Shown: positions 48,640-56,760 of the stretch, piece by piece
Layout of the letters: the number at the start of each line of letters is the position of its first letter
Position numbering within the stretch: position 1 is the first letter of the stretch
NCBI RefSeq assembly: GCF_001579945.1
Contig: NZ_CP011971.1
Span: forward strand, 1,390,001 to 1,454,000
Reading direction: 5' to 3'
Source of the DNA: Steroidobacter denitrificans
GTDB lineage: Bacteria; Pseudomonadota; Gammaproteobacteria; Steroidobacterales; Steroidobacteraceae
DNA length: 64,000 bases
The notes under the pieces: generated by a model
What the model was told of the DNA's origin: nothing
Seen by the model: the letters and a program-made list of their open reading frames with translations, nothing else
Database searches by the model: none
Translations under genes and position numbers: made by a program

Positions 48640-48727
48640 GCCGCATGGTTTTCCCCGCCGTTACGAGCCGCAAAAGCGGTGCCCGCCGCGTCATGGCCGA
48701 GGGCATCTCATCAGGTCGAAAGATTGC

Positions 48728-49471
48728 ATGAACAGACTGTACTGCTGCCTGCTCACCATGATGTTTGCGCTCCCGGCAATCGCCACCGAGACGCCCGCCG
48801 ACGATGTTCGTGCCGCGATCGCCAAGAAGTTTCCCGGTGTCGACGCCGAGGACGTACGGCCTGCGCCGGTCGAGGGACTGTATGAGGTGGCTCTGAATTC
48901 GGACATTGCCTACGTCAGCGCGGATGGACGCTATGTCATCGCGGGGGATCTGTACGAGATCGACACCCGCACGAATCTTACCGAGGCCAGCCGCATGCAG
49001 CTGCGCATCGGCGCATTGTCCGGCCTGGACGAGCGCGACATGATCATCTTCAAGCCGGCGGTGGTGAAGCACACGATCACCGTCTTCACCGATGTCGATT
49101 GCGGTTATTGCCGCAAGCTGCATGGAGAGATGAGCCAGATCAACAAGCTCGGCATCCAGGTCCGCTACCTGGCTTATCCGCGTGGCGGCCCCGATACGCA
49201 GGACTGGCGCAAGATGGAAGCCGTGTGGTGCGCCAAGGATCGCCGCACCGCTATCACCGATGCCAAGCAGGGCAAGGAAGTGAAAGCACCGGCCTGCGGT
49301 GCGACGCCGGTGGCTAAGCAGTATCAACTGGGCAGGCAATTGGGCGTGCGCGGTACGCCGGCGATCTTCACCAGCAGCGGAGACTATATCGGCGGTTACC
49401 TGCCGCCGGCACAGCTGCTGGGGCAGCTGGAGAGCCTCGAGCGGCAAGATGCTCGCGCAGCGCGACAGTAA
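48728..49471 (+). CDS. dsbC: Thiol:disulfide interchange protein DsbC
   Basis: Periplasmic disulfide isomerase. The start at 48728 gives 247 residues with a signal peptide (LYCCLLTMMFALPAIA). Next come the dimerisation domain (VRAAIAKKFPGVDAEDVRPAPVEGLYEV) and a thioredoxin-like domain. The active-site CGYC lies in FTDVDCGYCRKLH, and a second Cys pair (AVWCAKD, APACGATP) corresponds to the structural disulfide. GTPAIFTSSG is the cis-Pro loop. It follows xerD, as in E. coli, and may help isomerise the LptD disulfides. Confidence 0.95.
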   Translation: MNRLYCCLLTMMFALPAIATETPADDVRAAIAKKFPGVDAEDVRPAPVEGLYEVALNSDIAYVSADGRYVIAGDLYEIDTRTNLTEASRMQLRIGALSGLDERDMIIFKPAVVKHTITVFTDVDCGYCRKLHGEMSQINKLGIQVRYLAYPRGGPDTQDWRKMEAVWCAKDRRTAITDAKQGKEVKAPACGATPVAKQYQLGRQLGVRGTPAIFTSSGDYIGGYLPPAQLLGQLESLERQDARAARQ

Positions 49472-49474
49472 GCT

Positions 49475-49798
49475 CTAGCGAATCAACAGCTTCAGCTTGT
49501 CCGGCTTGCCGTCCCATTCCGCAGCATCCTCCGGCGACGGCTTCTTTTCGGTCAGGACCGGCCACTGCTTGGCCAGTTCCGCATTGATCTGCTTGAAGTG
49601 CTCCTGGTCGGGCGGCACTTCCTCTTCGGAGAAAATCGCGCCAACCGGGCATTCCGGCTCGCACAAGGTGCAGTCGATACATTCATCGGGGTCGATCACC
49701 AGGAAATTCGGACCTTCGTGAAAGCAATCGACCGGGCACACCTCGACGCAGTCGGTGTGCTTGCAGTTGATACAGTTTTCAGTGACGACAAAAGTCAT
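49475..49798 (-). CDS. fdxA: 7Fe ferredoxin FdxA (3Fe-4S + 4Fe-4S)
   Basis: Small electron carrier nearly identical in layout to Azotobacter ferredoxin I. The start at 49798 gives 107 residues. [20 protein letters not shown] provides the 3Fe-4S cysteines and one Cys of the second cluster. [17 protein letters not shown] provides the 4Fe-4S cluster. The long C-terminal tail ([20 protein letters not shown]) is also typical. It converges on dsbC with only 3 nt between the stops. Its redox partner is unknown. Confidence 0.95.
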   Translation of the reverse strand: MTFVVTENCINCKHTDCVEVCPVDCFHEGPNFLVIDPDECIDCTLCEPECPVGAIFSEEEVPPDQEHFKQINAELAKQWPVLTEKKPSPEDAAEWDGKPDKLKLLIR

Positions 49799-49858
49799 CG
49801 ATGGCTCCGGGCAGGCAACAAAACGCGCGATCGAACGCGGCACTCAGGTATTGTGCCA

Positions 49859-50419
49859 TCAGCGTTCGGTGGTCACCAGTTTCCCATGCTGCCAGTCGAT
49901 GTCTTGGCCATGCATGCGTTCGACGCCCAGGCGACGATCCTCGAGGTAGCGTTGCAGCGCGAAGCGAACACTCAGGAAAGCGATATCCTGCCACGGAATT
50001 TCCGCCTCGTCGTAAAGACGGGTCTCCAGGCTTTCGACGCCCACACCATAGCCGGGCTCCGCCAGGGTGGCGCGGTAGGTGATGTGCACCTGGTGGGCAT
50101 GCAGCACATTGACGATGGACAGCAGTGAGCCGATTTTCACCTTCGCCAGAGCCTCCTCCATGGCTTCGCGGGCGGCACCCTGCGCCACCGACTCGCCGTT
50201 TTCCATGAAGCCTGCCGGGTGCGTCCAATAACCCAGCCGCGGTTCGATGGCCCGCTTGCACAACAACAGTTTTCCTTCGGTTTCGATCACGCAGCCGGCG
50301 ATGATGCGTGGATTCTGGTAATGGATCGTACCGCAGGCCGTGCATACGTAGCGAAGCAGATGATCCCCTGGGGGGATTTTCCGGGTGAGGGGCTGCCCGC
50401 AGTTCGGGCAGAAGGACAT
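49859..50419 (-). CDS. NUDIX hydrolase with N-terminal zinc ribbon
   Basis: The start at 50419 gives 186 residues; the frame is open much further upstream without similarity. Residues 1-35 form a zinc ribbon (CPNCG and CTACG, both CxxC). The NUDIX box GFMENGESVAQGAAREAMEE follows near residue 80; its canonical Gly near the end is replaced by Leu (EEALAKV), so activity may differ from the classical form. Similar two-domain proteins hydrolyse NADH-like or other nucleoside diphosphates, but the substrate is not clear. It lies upstream of fdxA with a 60-nt spacer. Confidence 0.87.
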   Translation of the reverse strand: MSFCPNCGQPLTRKIPPGDHLLRYVCTACGTIHYQNPRIIAGCVIETEGKLLLCKRAIEPRLGYWTHPAGFMENGESVAQGAAREAMEEALAKVKIGSLLSIVNVLHAHQVHITYRATLAEPGYGVGVESLETRLYDEAEIPWQDIAFLSVRFALQRYLEDRRLGVERMHGQDIDWQHGKLVTTER

Positions 50420-50620
50420 CGCAGGATTGGTGGGCACGCGGCGAGGCCAATGAGGGCAGAGGAGGGCATTCTGCCAAAGCATTGCGGGCAGGGCCAAGCG
50501 CGTCGACGGGCGCACCGGTAGGGCCGGGGTACCGCTGCCGCGCATCCGCATGTCATCGTGGCCGCCAGGCGGATTCGTCCGATATCGGAATCCGCTGCCG
50601 GACTCGCCGGGCGGAGTCAT

Positions 50621-50654
50621 TGACGAAACGGGAAACTATACTGACATTTCGTCA
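50621..50654. promoter_or_regulatory. Inverted repeat flanking a TATACT box
   Basis: Arms TGACGAAA (50621-50628) and TTTCGTCA (50647-50654) are perfectly complementary, separated by 18 bp that contain TATACT at 50637-50642. The arms are two helical turns apart, like half-sites of a dimeric regulator around a promoter. A -35 at the right distance is not clear. Confidence 0.4.
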
Positions 50655-50703
50655 CCGCCGATGATGAAACCGTTCAGTCTGTCTGCTTCTGGCTGACGTG
50701 CCG

Positions 50704-50716
50704 TATTCTTAGAATA
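50704..50716. promoter_or_regulatory. 13-bp odd-centred palindrome upstream of ocd
   Basis: TATTCT-T-AGAATA is a perfect inverted repeat with a single central base, 67 bp before the ocd start. The right half contains TAGAAT, which could act as a -10 hexamer, so the palindrome may be operator and promoter at once. Confidence 0.4.
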
Positions 50717-50783
50717 TTCGGGAATGATAAAGAGCCGGATTTCGCCGGCAAGGATTCGTTCGGGAGCCATGCAGGAGCACTCA

Positions 50784-51854
50784 ATGATCGATTATATCGG
50801 CATCCACGACGTTCAGTGCCTGATCGAGGAGATCGGACCTGGTATGTTCATCGAGCGCCTCGCCGCCGAGATCGAAGCGGATTATGCGCGCTGGGACGAG
50901 TTCGAGAAATCGGTGCGGCTGGCCAGCCATTCCAGGCGGGGCGTTATCGAGCTGATGCCGATCAGCGACGGACGTCTGTATTCGTTCAAGTACGTCAACG
51001 GCCATCCTGGAAACACGCAGGAAGGCCTGCTCACCGTCATGGCCTTCGGTGTACTGGCCGAAGTCGACACCGGTTATCCGATCCTGCTGTCGGAACTCAC
51101 GATCACGACGGCGCTGCGCACCGCCGCCATGTCTGCACTTGCAGCCCGTTGGCTCGCGCGTCCCGACAGCCGCAGCATGGCCTTGATCGGCAACGGCGCA
51201 CAGAGCGAGTTCCAAGCGATCGCCTTCCACCGCATGCTCGGCATTCGCGAACTGCGTTTGTTCGATGTCGATCCGCTGGCGAGCGCGAAGCTCGAGCAAA
51301 ACCTGCGCGCCATGCCGGATCTGTCCGATCTGGCGCTGATCCGTGCGCCCAGCATTGCGGAGGCTGTCCGCGGCGCCGACATCATCACCACGGTGACGGC
51401 CGACAAGCGCAACGCGACCATCCTGACCCCGCTGATGATGGCGCCCGGAGTCCATGTGAACGCCGTGGGCGGCGATTGCCCGGGCAAGACCGAACTGCAT
51501 CGCGATATCCTGGCTCGTCCGAATGTGCGGGTCGTGGTCGAGTATGAGCCGCAGTCGCGTATCGAAGGAGAGATTCAGCAAATGCCGCCGGATTTCGTGG
51601 TGACCGAGTTTGCCGAGATCGTTCGACGCGGCACCCCAGGGCGCAGTTCGAGCGCCGAGATCACCGTTTTCGACTCGGTGGGATTCGCGCTCGAGGACCA
51701 TTCGGCATTGCGATTTCTACACGGTCTTGTCGGCGAACAGCCGGGCCGCTGCCGCCGGATCGACCTGGTGCCGATGCTCGTGGATCCGAAGGATCTGTAT
51801 GGCGGTACGCTGGGCGGCGGCGCGGTGAAATCCCGCCCGCGCCGTGCGGCTTGA
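50784..51854 (+). CDS. ocd: Ornithine cyclodeaminase
   Basis: Converts L-ornithine to L-proline and ammonia using internally recycled NAD+. From the ATG at 50784 (AGGAG 8 nt upstream; ATGs at 50769 and 50724 are less well placed) the product has 356 residues. FKYVNGHPGNTQ carries the substrate Lys, GNGAQSEFQAIAF the dinucleotide motif, and VNAVGGDCPGKTEL the catalytic Asp, close to Pseudomonas OCD and unlike mu-crystallin or alanine dehydrogenase relatives. The gene is monocistronic, with a terminator downstream. No arginine catabolic gene is adjacent. Confidence 0.93.
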   Translation: MIDYIGIHDVQCLIEEIGPGMFIERLAAEIEADYARWDEFEKSVRLASHSRRGVIELMPISDGRLYSFKYVNGHPGNTQEGLLTVMAFGVLAEVDTGYPILLSELTITTALRTAAMSALAARWLARPDSRSMALIGNGAQSEFQAIAFHRMLGIRELRLFDVDPLASAKLEQNLRAMPDLSDLALIRAPSIAEAVRGADIITTVTADKRNATILTPLMMAPGVHVNAVGGDCPGKTELHRDILARPNVRVVVEYEPQSRIEGEIQQMPPDFVVTEFAEIVRRGTPGRSSSAEITVFDSVGFALEDHSALRFLHGLVGEQPGRCRRIDLVPMLVDPKDLYGGTLGGGAVKSRPRRAA

Positions 51855-51943
51855 TCGATCAGCGGCTCGATACGGGCGCATTCGTCGGCTCGCAACTACA
51901 CGGCACCAGCGGCATATCCGGCGGCCGAGACAATGGCCGGCCT

Positions 51944-51960
51944 CCCGCCAGGCGGGTTTT
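51944..51960 (+). terminator. Intrinsic terminator downstream of ocd
   Basis: CCCGC-CAG-GCGGG followed directly by TTTT forms a short GC-rich hairpin with a T-run, 89 nt after the ocd stop and just before the stop of the convergent LysR gene. Confidence 0.65.
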
Positions 51961-51977
51961 CCAGTCGTTACCCGTCG

Positions 51978-52898
51978 TTATGTTTGTGCCGCAATCGCCG
52001 TGATCTCTTTGCGGATTTCCTTCAGCAGCGCCTCGGCGGCGGGCGTCGTATTGTGACGGGCGGCGCTGGCGATCACCAAGGGAAAGTCGAAGCCGAGTTC
52101 TGCGAGCGGCACGCGTGAAAAGATGCCGGCGGCCAGGTCTGCTTCGATCGCGCGCGGCAAAGCGGCGCCCAGCGCGTCGCTGCTGCGAACGACCTGGCGA
52201 ATGATGCCGAAGTCGGTGGTCAGCAGGTAGGCTGGCAAACCGCGCGGCTCATCGCCCCGGGCTTCCAGGTGCACCATCGATTCCAGACGCTGACGCAGCC
52301 AGCGCGACGCCTTCGGCACCACGATGGGGTATTGAAACACGTCATGCGGACTGACGTGTCCGGCGCGCATGATGCAGTGGTCCGAGCGGCCGAAAACGAT
52401 GAACGGCGGCTGGGTATAACTTTCGATGACGATCCTGCTGTCCATCGCCTCGTATGGAAAGCCGATATACATGTCGAGTTCCCGGGCGATGAGCTTGTCC
52501 TGCAGGGTTTCCCAGCCACCCAGTTCCAGTGTGAAATTGAGTTTGGGATAGTCCGCGAGCAGCCGAATAAGCGCCGGCGTGACGATTGGTTCCGCGAAGT
52601 ACGGATCGCAGCCGATGATGAGCCGGCCCGCGGCGAGTTTCTGCATCAGCCTGATACGCCGTTGCATGTTGCGCACTTTCGAGATCGTTGCGTTCGCCGT
52701 CTCGACGACCAGTTCACCGTAAGCGGTGGGCGTCACGTCGCCATAGCGTCGCTCGAACAGCAGGACACCGTAGAACTCCTCGATTTTCTGGATGCTTTGG
52801 GTGAGCGCAGCCTGCGTGATGCCGATCGCATCTGCCGCGCGGCTGAAGTGCCGGTGTTCCGCCAGCGCTGCAATATGTCGAAATTGACGAATATCCAA
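51978..52898 (-). CDS. LysR-family transcriptional regulator of the adjacent catabolic cluster
   Basis: A typical 306-residue LysR protein: winged helix in residues 1-60 (MDIRQFRHIAALAEHRHFSRAA, ITQAALTQSIQKIE) and a co-inducer-binding domain from about 90. The start codon is TTG at 52898, the only in-frame start that keeps the full N-terminal helix. It is divergent from the TonB-dependent receptor gene at 53011. A 6-bp inverted repeat touches its start, so control of the receptor and downstream acyl-CoA genes together with autoregulation is likely. The ligand would be a pathway intermediate; this is inference. Confidence 0.92.
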   Translation of the reverse strand: MDIRQFRHIAALAEHRHFSRAADAIGITQAALTQSIQKIEEFYGVLLFERRYGDVTPTAYGELVVETANATISKVRNMQRRIRLMQKLAAGRLIIGCDPYFAEPIVTPALIRLLADYPKLNFTLELGGWETLQDKLIARELDMYIGFPYEAMDSRIVIESYTQPPFIVFGRSDHCIMRAGHVSPHDVFQYPIVVPKASRWLRQRLESMVHLEARGDEPRGLPAYLLTTDFGIIRQVVRSSDALGAALPRAIEADLAAGIFSRVPLAELGFDFPLVIASAARHNTTPAAEALLKEIRKEITAIAAQT

Positions 52899-52899
52899 A

Positions 52900-52914
52900 A
52901 TAAGCCAAGCTTAT
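52900..52914. promoter_or_regulatory. Inverted repeat ATAAGC-CAA-GCTTAT in the LysR/receptor spacer
   Basis: A perfect 6-bp inverted repeat with a 3-bp spacer lies directly upstream of the LysR TTG start and 96 bp from the receptor ATG. Such dyads serve LysR proteins for autoregulation and divergent activation. It is a candidate only. Confidence 0.45.
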
Positions 52915-53010
52915 CGTATCAGGCAAAAGAATCAATTGGACTAACGGCTCTGCGGCACGTTCAATGGCACTACAAAACAGACCATTCATCAGTATGCCGC
53001 GGGGGAAATC

Positions 53011-55137
53011 ATGTGCAGACTTGCAGGAGCCATTGCGATTCTCTCACTCTCGACGACAGCCGCCGCCCAGACGTCCGCGGTGATCCTCGAGGAGGTCACC
53101 GTGACCGGCCGCAAGATGGGCAAGCTGGAGGCCGTCCAGGATGTGCCGCTGGCGGTTACGGCCTTCGGAGCTGCCCAGCTTGATGCGGCCTTTGTCCGCA
53201 ATGTCGAGGATCTTTCCTTCTCCGCTCCGAACGTCAGCCTCGACAGTGTCGGCGTGACGCCCGGGGTACAGAATTTCGCCATTCGCGGCCTGGGCCTGAA
53301 CAGCTCGATTCCATCCATCGATCCGACCGTGGGACTGTTCGTGGACGAGGTCTATCTAGGCGTAACCTTTGGTACGGTGCTGGACATGTTCGATCTCGAC
53401 GGAGTCGAGATCCTGCGCGGCCCACAGGGTCTTCTGTTCGGTAGAAACGTGACCGGCGGCGCTGTGCTGGTACGGACGAAGCGGCCCAGTGGCGATTTCG
53501 GTGCCCGCCTCAAGATGGCGGTCGAAAGCGGCCCGGAGTATGTGGTCGCCGGTAGCATCGAGGGTCCGCTTGCGCCGGTGCTGGCGGCGAAGCTTACCGC
53601 CTACTATAAAAACGATACGGGTTACTTCGATAATCGAACGACCGGCGGCAACGATTATGGCGAAGAGGAAACATTCTTCGTGCGGCCCTCCTTTCTGCTG
53701 ACGCCCAGCGACGATACCGAGATCGTGCTGCGATTGGAGCATGGTGAGACCCGCGGCGACGGTGGAGTGGTCCAGAACATGGCGTTCTATCGAAACTTCG
53801 ATACCGGTGTCGGCTCGGAAGGGACCGTCGATATCAACTGGGATCAGATATTCATCGAATTCAACCGGAATGTCGCGTTCGGCAACGGCAAGATCACCAA
53901 CATCTTCGGGTGGCGTGATTTGGACCACTACGGCTACACCGATGTCGATGGTACGCCCCAGGTCCTGTTTCATGGCGGCACCAGGACGTTACAGGAGCAG
54001 TTCAGTAACGAACTGCGCTATTCGGGTGAAGTAGCGCGTGGCGTGAATCTCACCGCCGGCCTTTACTACTTCACCCAGGACATTCTCTACCGGGAGGAGC
54101 GTACTCTTGCCACCCCGCTCGGCGTGCTGATTTCCACCCTGGGAGGCGACCAGGATCACTGGAGCTGGGCGGCGTTCAGTGCAGTCGATGTGGAACTCAC
54201 GGATACGCTGAAGCTGAATCTCGGTCTGCGCTATACCAAGGAGCGCAAGAAGGCGCAGATTGCGACCTTCAACGCAGTGAGCTCGCCGTGCGACTTCGCA
54301 ACCAACCGCTGCAACTTCGATTTCAGCGATGCTCATATCTGGGACAACTGGATTCCGAAAATCGGGTTCGAGTGGAAAGCCGCTCGGGATGTTCTGCTGT
54401 ATTCCTTCTGGACCCAGGGGATTCGCAGTGGAGGATACAACTTCCGCAATGTGAATCCGCTGGTTGCGGCAGGCCCGACCAGTGAAGAGAAGCAGAACTC
54501 GTTCGAGATCGGCATCAAGTCGGATTGGGCGGATGGTCAAGTGCGGTTCAATGCCGCCGCTTTTTACAACGAGATCACCGATCTGCAGCGCGAGATCGCC
54601 GTCGTCGATTTGACCGCTGGTGTTGCGCAGGTGATTCGCAACTCGGCGGATGCCAGGCTGCAGGGGGTAGAGGTCGAAGCCGTGTTTGTGCCGCTCGACA
54701 GGTTGATATTGAGCGTATCGGCAGGTTACACGGACGCCGAGTACACCAAGATACATATGGACTTGAACGGAGACCAGGTCATCGACGCAGCAGACAAGGC
54801 GCTGGACCTGCCGCGTGTGTCGCCCTGGACGTACAGTGCCGGCATGTCGTTCGATACACCGCTCTCGACGTTGGGTGAGGCGACGTGGCGCCTGCAGTAT
54901 TCGCATCGTGACAAAGCGGCTTTTGCCGACAATAACTCCACGTTTCTGTCGAAGGTCGATCTGCTCGATGCCAGTGTGACCTACCGGCATCCAAATCAAC
55001 GCTTCACGCTGTCCCTGTATGGCCGCAACCTTACCGATGAGGACTACGAGGGCGCCGTTACCCAGCTGCCGTTCGGTACCGTGCGTTATTTGAGCAAGGG
55101 CCGGCGCTATGGCGTGGAGATGAACCTGGAGTTCTGA
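53011..55137 (+). CDS. TonB-dependent outer-membrane receptor
   Basis: A 708-residue receptor with a short signal peptide (LAGAIAILSLSTTAAAQ) and a TonB-box-like stretch ILEEVTVTG at 25-33. The plug domain has DVPLAVTAFG and SIDPTVGLFVDEVYLG, then ILRGPQGLLFGRNVTGGAV. The 22-strand barrel ends with the terminal aromatic MNLEF. There is no STN signalling domain, so it is not of the FecA/sigma-regulator type. The start ATG has GGGGGA upstream. It is transcribed divergently from the LysR gene and leads into an acyl-CoA ligase gene after 41 nt. This suggests uptake of a hydrophobic carboxylic acid or sterol-like compound rather than a siderophore. Confidence 0.93.
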   Translation: MCRLAGAIAILSLSTTAAAQTSAVILEEVTVTGRKMGKLEAVQDVPLAVTAFGAAQLDAAFVRNVEDLSFSAPNVSLDSVGVTPGVQNFAIRGLGLNSSIPSIDPTVGLFVDEVYLGVTFGTVLDMFDLDGVEILRGPQGLLFGRNVTGGAVLVRTKRPSGDFGARLKMAVESGPEYVVAGSIEGPLAPVLAAKLTAYYKNDTGYFDNRTTGGNDYGEEETFFVRPSFLLTPSDDTEIVLRLEHGETRGDGGVVQNMAFYRNFDTGVGSEGTVDINWDQIFIEFNRNVAFGNGKITNIFGWRDLDHYGYTDVDGTPQVLFHGGTRTLQEQFSNELRYSGEVARGVNLTAGLYYFTQDILYREERTLATPLGVLISTLGGDQDHWSWAAFSAVDVELTDTLKLNLGLRYTKERKKAQIATFNAVSSPCDFATNRCNFDFSDAHIWDNWIPKIGFEWKAARDVLLYSFWTQGIRSGGYNFRNVNPLVAAGPTSEEKQNSFEIGIKSDWADGQVRFNAAAFYNEITDLQREIAVVDLTAGVAQVIRNSADARLQGVEVEAVFVPLDRLILSVSAGYTDAEYTKIHMDLNGDQVIDAADKALDLPRVSPWTYSAGMSFDTPLSTLGEATWRLQYSHRDKAAFADNNSTFLSKVDLLDASVTYRHPNQRFTLSLYGRNLTDEDYEGAVTQLPFGTVRYLSKGRRYGVEMNLEF

Positions 55138-55178
55138 TGCGCAGGTGCCGAGACAACGGGTAAATCAGGAGACGGGCG

Positions 55179-56741
55179 ATGACCGGTAGCGCGATCGAAC
55201 CGATGCTCTGCGAATATTTCGAGTTGCATGGCAAGTGGCGTGCAGAGCGCAATGCGGTCCTTTATGAGGATGCGCAACTGACGTGGGGCGAACTCGTCAC
55301 CCGCATGAAGCGGGTCGCGAACGGACTGAACGCGATGGGTATCGGAGCGGGCCATCGGGTTGCGGTGCTGATCGATAATCGCCTCGAATCCGTGGAAGTC
55401 CTGCTTGGCGTAATTCGCAGCGGCGCGGCCGTCGCACCCATCAACCTCACCATCAGCAATGACGCCATCTGCGCACAGTTGCTCGATTGTGGACCGTCCG
55501 CAATCATCGCCAGCCCCGCCGAAGCACTGCGTATCGACACCCTCGGCGGGCTGGCGCCGCTTGCGGACTGCCAGCGGCTGATCGTCGGTCAGCGGGCGCC
55601 GGGATGGGTCGGCTACCAGGCTTGGCGCGACACCCAGGCATGCACCATGCCACGATCGCTGCCGGGACCTGAAGATCTCTGTACGATCATTTACAGTTCC
55701 GGCACAACGGGCATCCCCAAGGGGATCGCCCACAATCATCGCGGCCGTCTCGTATTCGCTCAGCATGGCGCGCTGGCAATGAGAACGCACGACGATGCCG
55801 TCACCATCTGCAGCCTGGGCTTTTATTCCAATGCCACCTGGCTGTCGCTGCTCAGCGCGTTTGTCGTCGGCGGGACTGTCGTCGTCGAATCGGCGTTCAA
55901 GCCGGAGAAATTCCTGCGGACCATCGAGCGGCGAGCCGTAACGCATCTGTTCATGGTGCCGCTGCAGTATCGAATGCTGCTCGAACACCCCGGGCGGGAT
56001 ACTTTCGACGTCTCATCGCTGCAGGTGCTCGGAGCTGCCGGTGCTGTCATGGCTGCAGAGCTGAAGACGCATATTTCTGCATGGATCGATTGCGCCTTCG
56101 TCGAGGCGTATGGGCTCACCGAAGGATTCGCTACGATTCTTTCGGATCAGGATGGGCGGCGGAAGCCTACCTCGGTCGGCCGACCCATGCCCGGATCGGA
56201 TATGAAGATTCTTCGTGCGGATGACACCGAAGCCGCGGTCCATGAACCCGGAGAGATCATCGGGCTGTCGGCGCTGACGATGACCGACTACTTCAACCGG
56301 CCGGCGGAAACCAAGGCCTCGTTCTGGACCGATGAGCAAGGCCGCTGCTGGCTGAGAACCGGCGATGTCGGTTACCTGGACGAGGAAGGATTCCTGTACC
56401 TGCTGGACCGCAAAAAGGACATGATCGTATCAGGTGGCCAGAACATTTTTCCGGTCGACATCGAGTTGGTCGGGACAACACACCCTGATGTTGCGCAGAT
56501 CGCCGTCATCGGCGTGGCGCACGAGAAATGGGGCGAGACGCCGCTGGCTGTCGTGGTGCCCAAGAACGGCGTAGCGCCGGATGCCGCCGAGCTGCTGGCG
56601 TGGATCAATGCACGCGTCGGCAAGCGTCAGCGCGTCAGCGCTATCGTCTTTCGTAAAACATTGCCGGTCAATGCACTCGGCAAGGTGCTGAAGCGGGAGC
56701 TGCGCGAACAGTTCGCTGCAGCCACTGCCAGTCCAGCCTGA
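55179..56741 (+). CDS. Acyl-CoA synthetase (AMP-forming)
   Basis: Activates a carboxylic acid to its CoA thioester. The 520-residue ANL enzyme has the P-loop IIYSSGTTGIPKGI near residues 170-183, the aromatic/adenine motif EAYGLTEG and TGDVGYLDEEGFLYLLDRKKD. The C-terminal catalytic Lys is in LPVNALGKVLKREL. The substrate pocket sequence does not match well-known named subfamilies that I can recognise. Downstream beta-oxidation enzymes imply that it primes the imported acid. It lies between the receptor (41 nt) and the thiolase (19 nt). Confidence 0.93.
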   Translation: MTGSAIEPMLCEYFELHGKWRAERNAVLYEDAQLTWGELVTRMKRVANGLNAMGIGAGHRVAVLIDNRLESVEVLLGVIRSGAAVAPINLTISNDAICAQLLDCGPSAIIASPAEALRIDTLGGLAPLADCQRLIVGQRAPGWVGYQAWRDTQACTMPRSLPGPEDLCTIIYSSGTTGIPKGIAHNHRGRLVFAQHGALAMRTHDDAVTICSLGFYSNATWLSLLSAFVVGGTVVVESAFKPEKFLRTIERRAVTHLFMVPLQYRMLLEHPGRDTFDVSSLQVLGAAGAVMAAELKTHISAWIDCAFVEAYGLTEGFATILSDQDGRRKPTSVGRPMPGSDMKILRADDTEAAVHEPGEIIGLSALTMTDYFNRPAETKASFWTDEQGRCWLRTGDVGYLDEEGFLYLLDRKKDMIVSGGQNIFPVDIELVGTTHPDVAQIAVIGVAHEKWGETPLAVVVPKNGVAPDAAELLAWINARVGKRQRVSAIVFRKTLPVNALGKVLKRELREQFAAATASPA

Positions 56742-56760
56742 AAATTACCCTGGAGTGTCC

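Larger units (their letters stand above)
50420..50783. other. Divergent spacer between the NUDIX gene and ornithine cyclodeaminase
   Basis: This 364-bp spacer carries two palindromic elements. TGACGAAA and TTTCGTCA are arms 8 bp long around a TATACT hexamer (50621-50654). TATTCT-T-AGAATA is centred at 50710. Both could be operators for the ocd gene. No small gene is supported. Confidence 0.55.
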
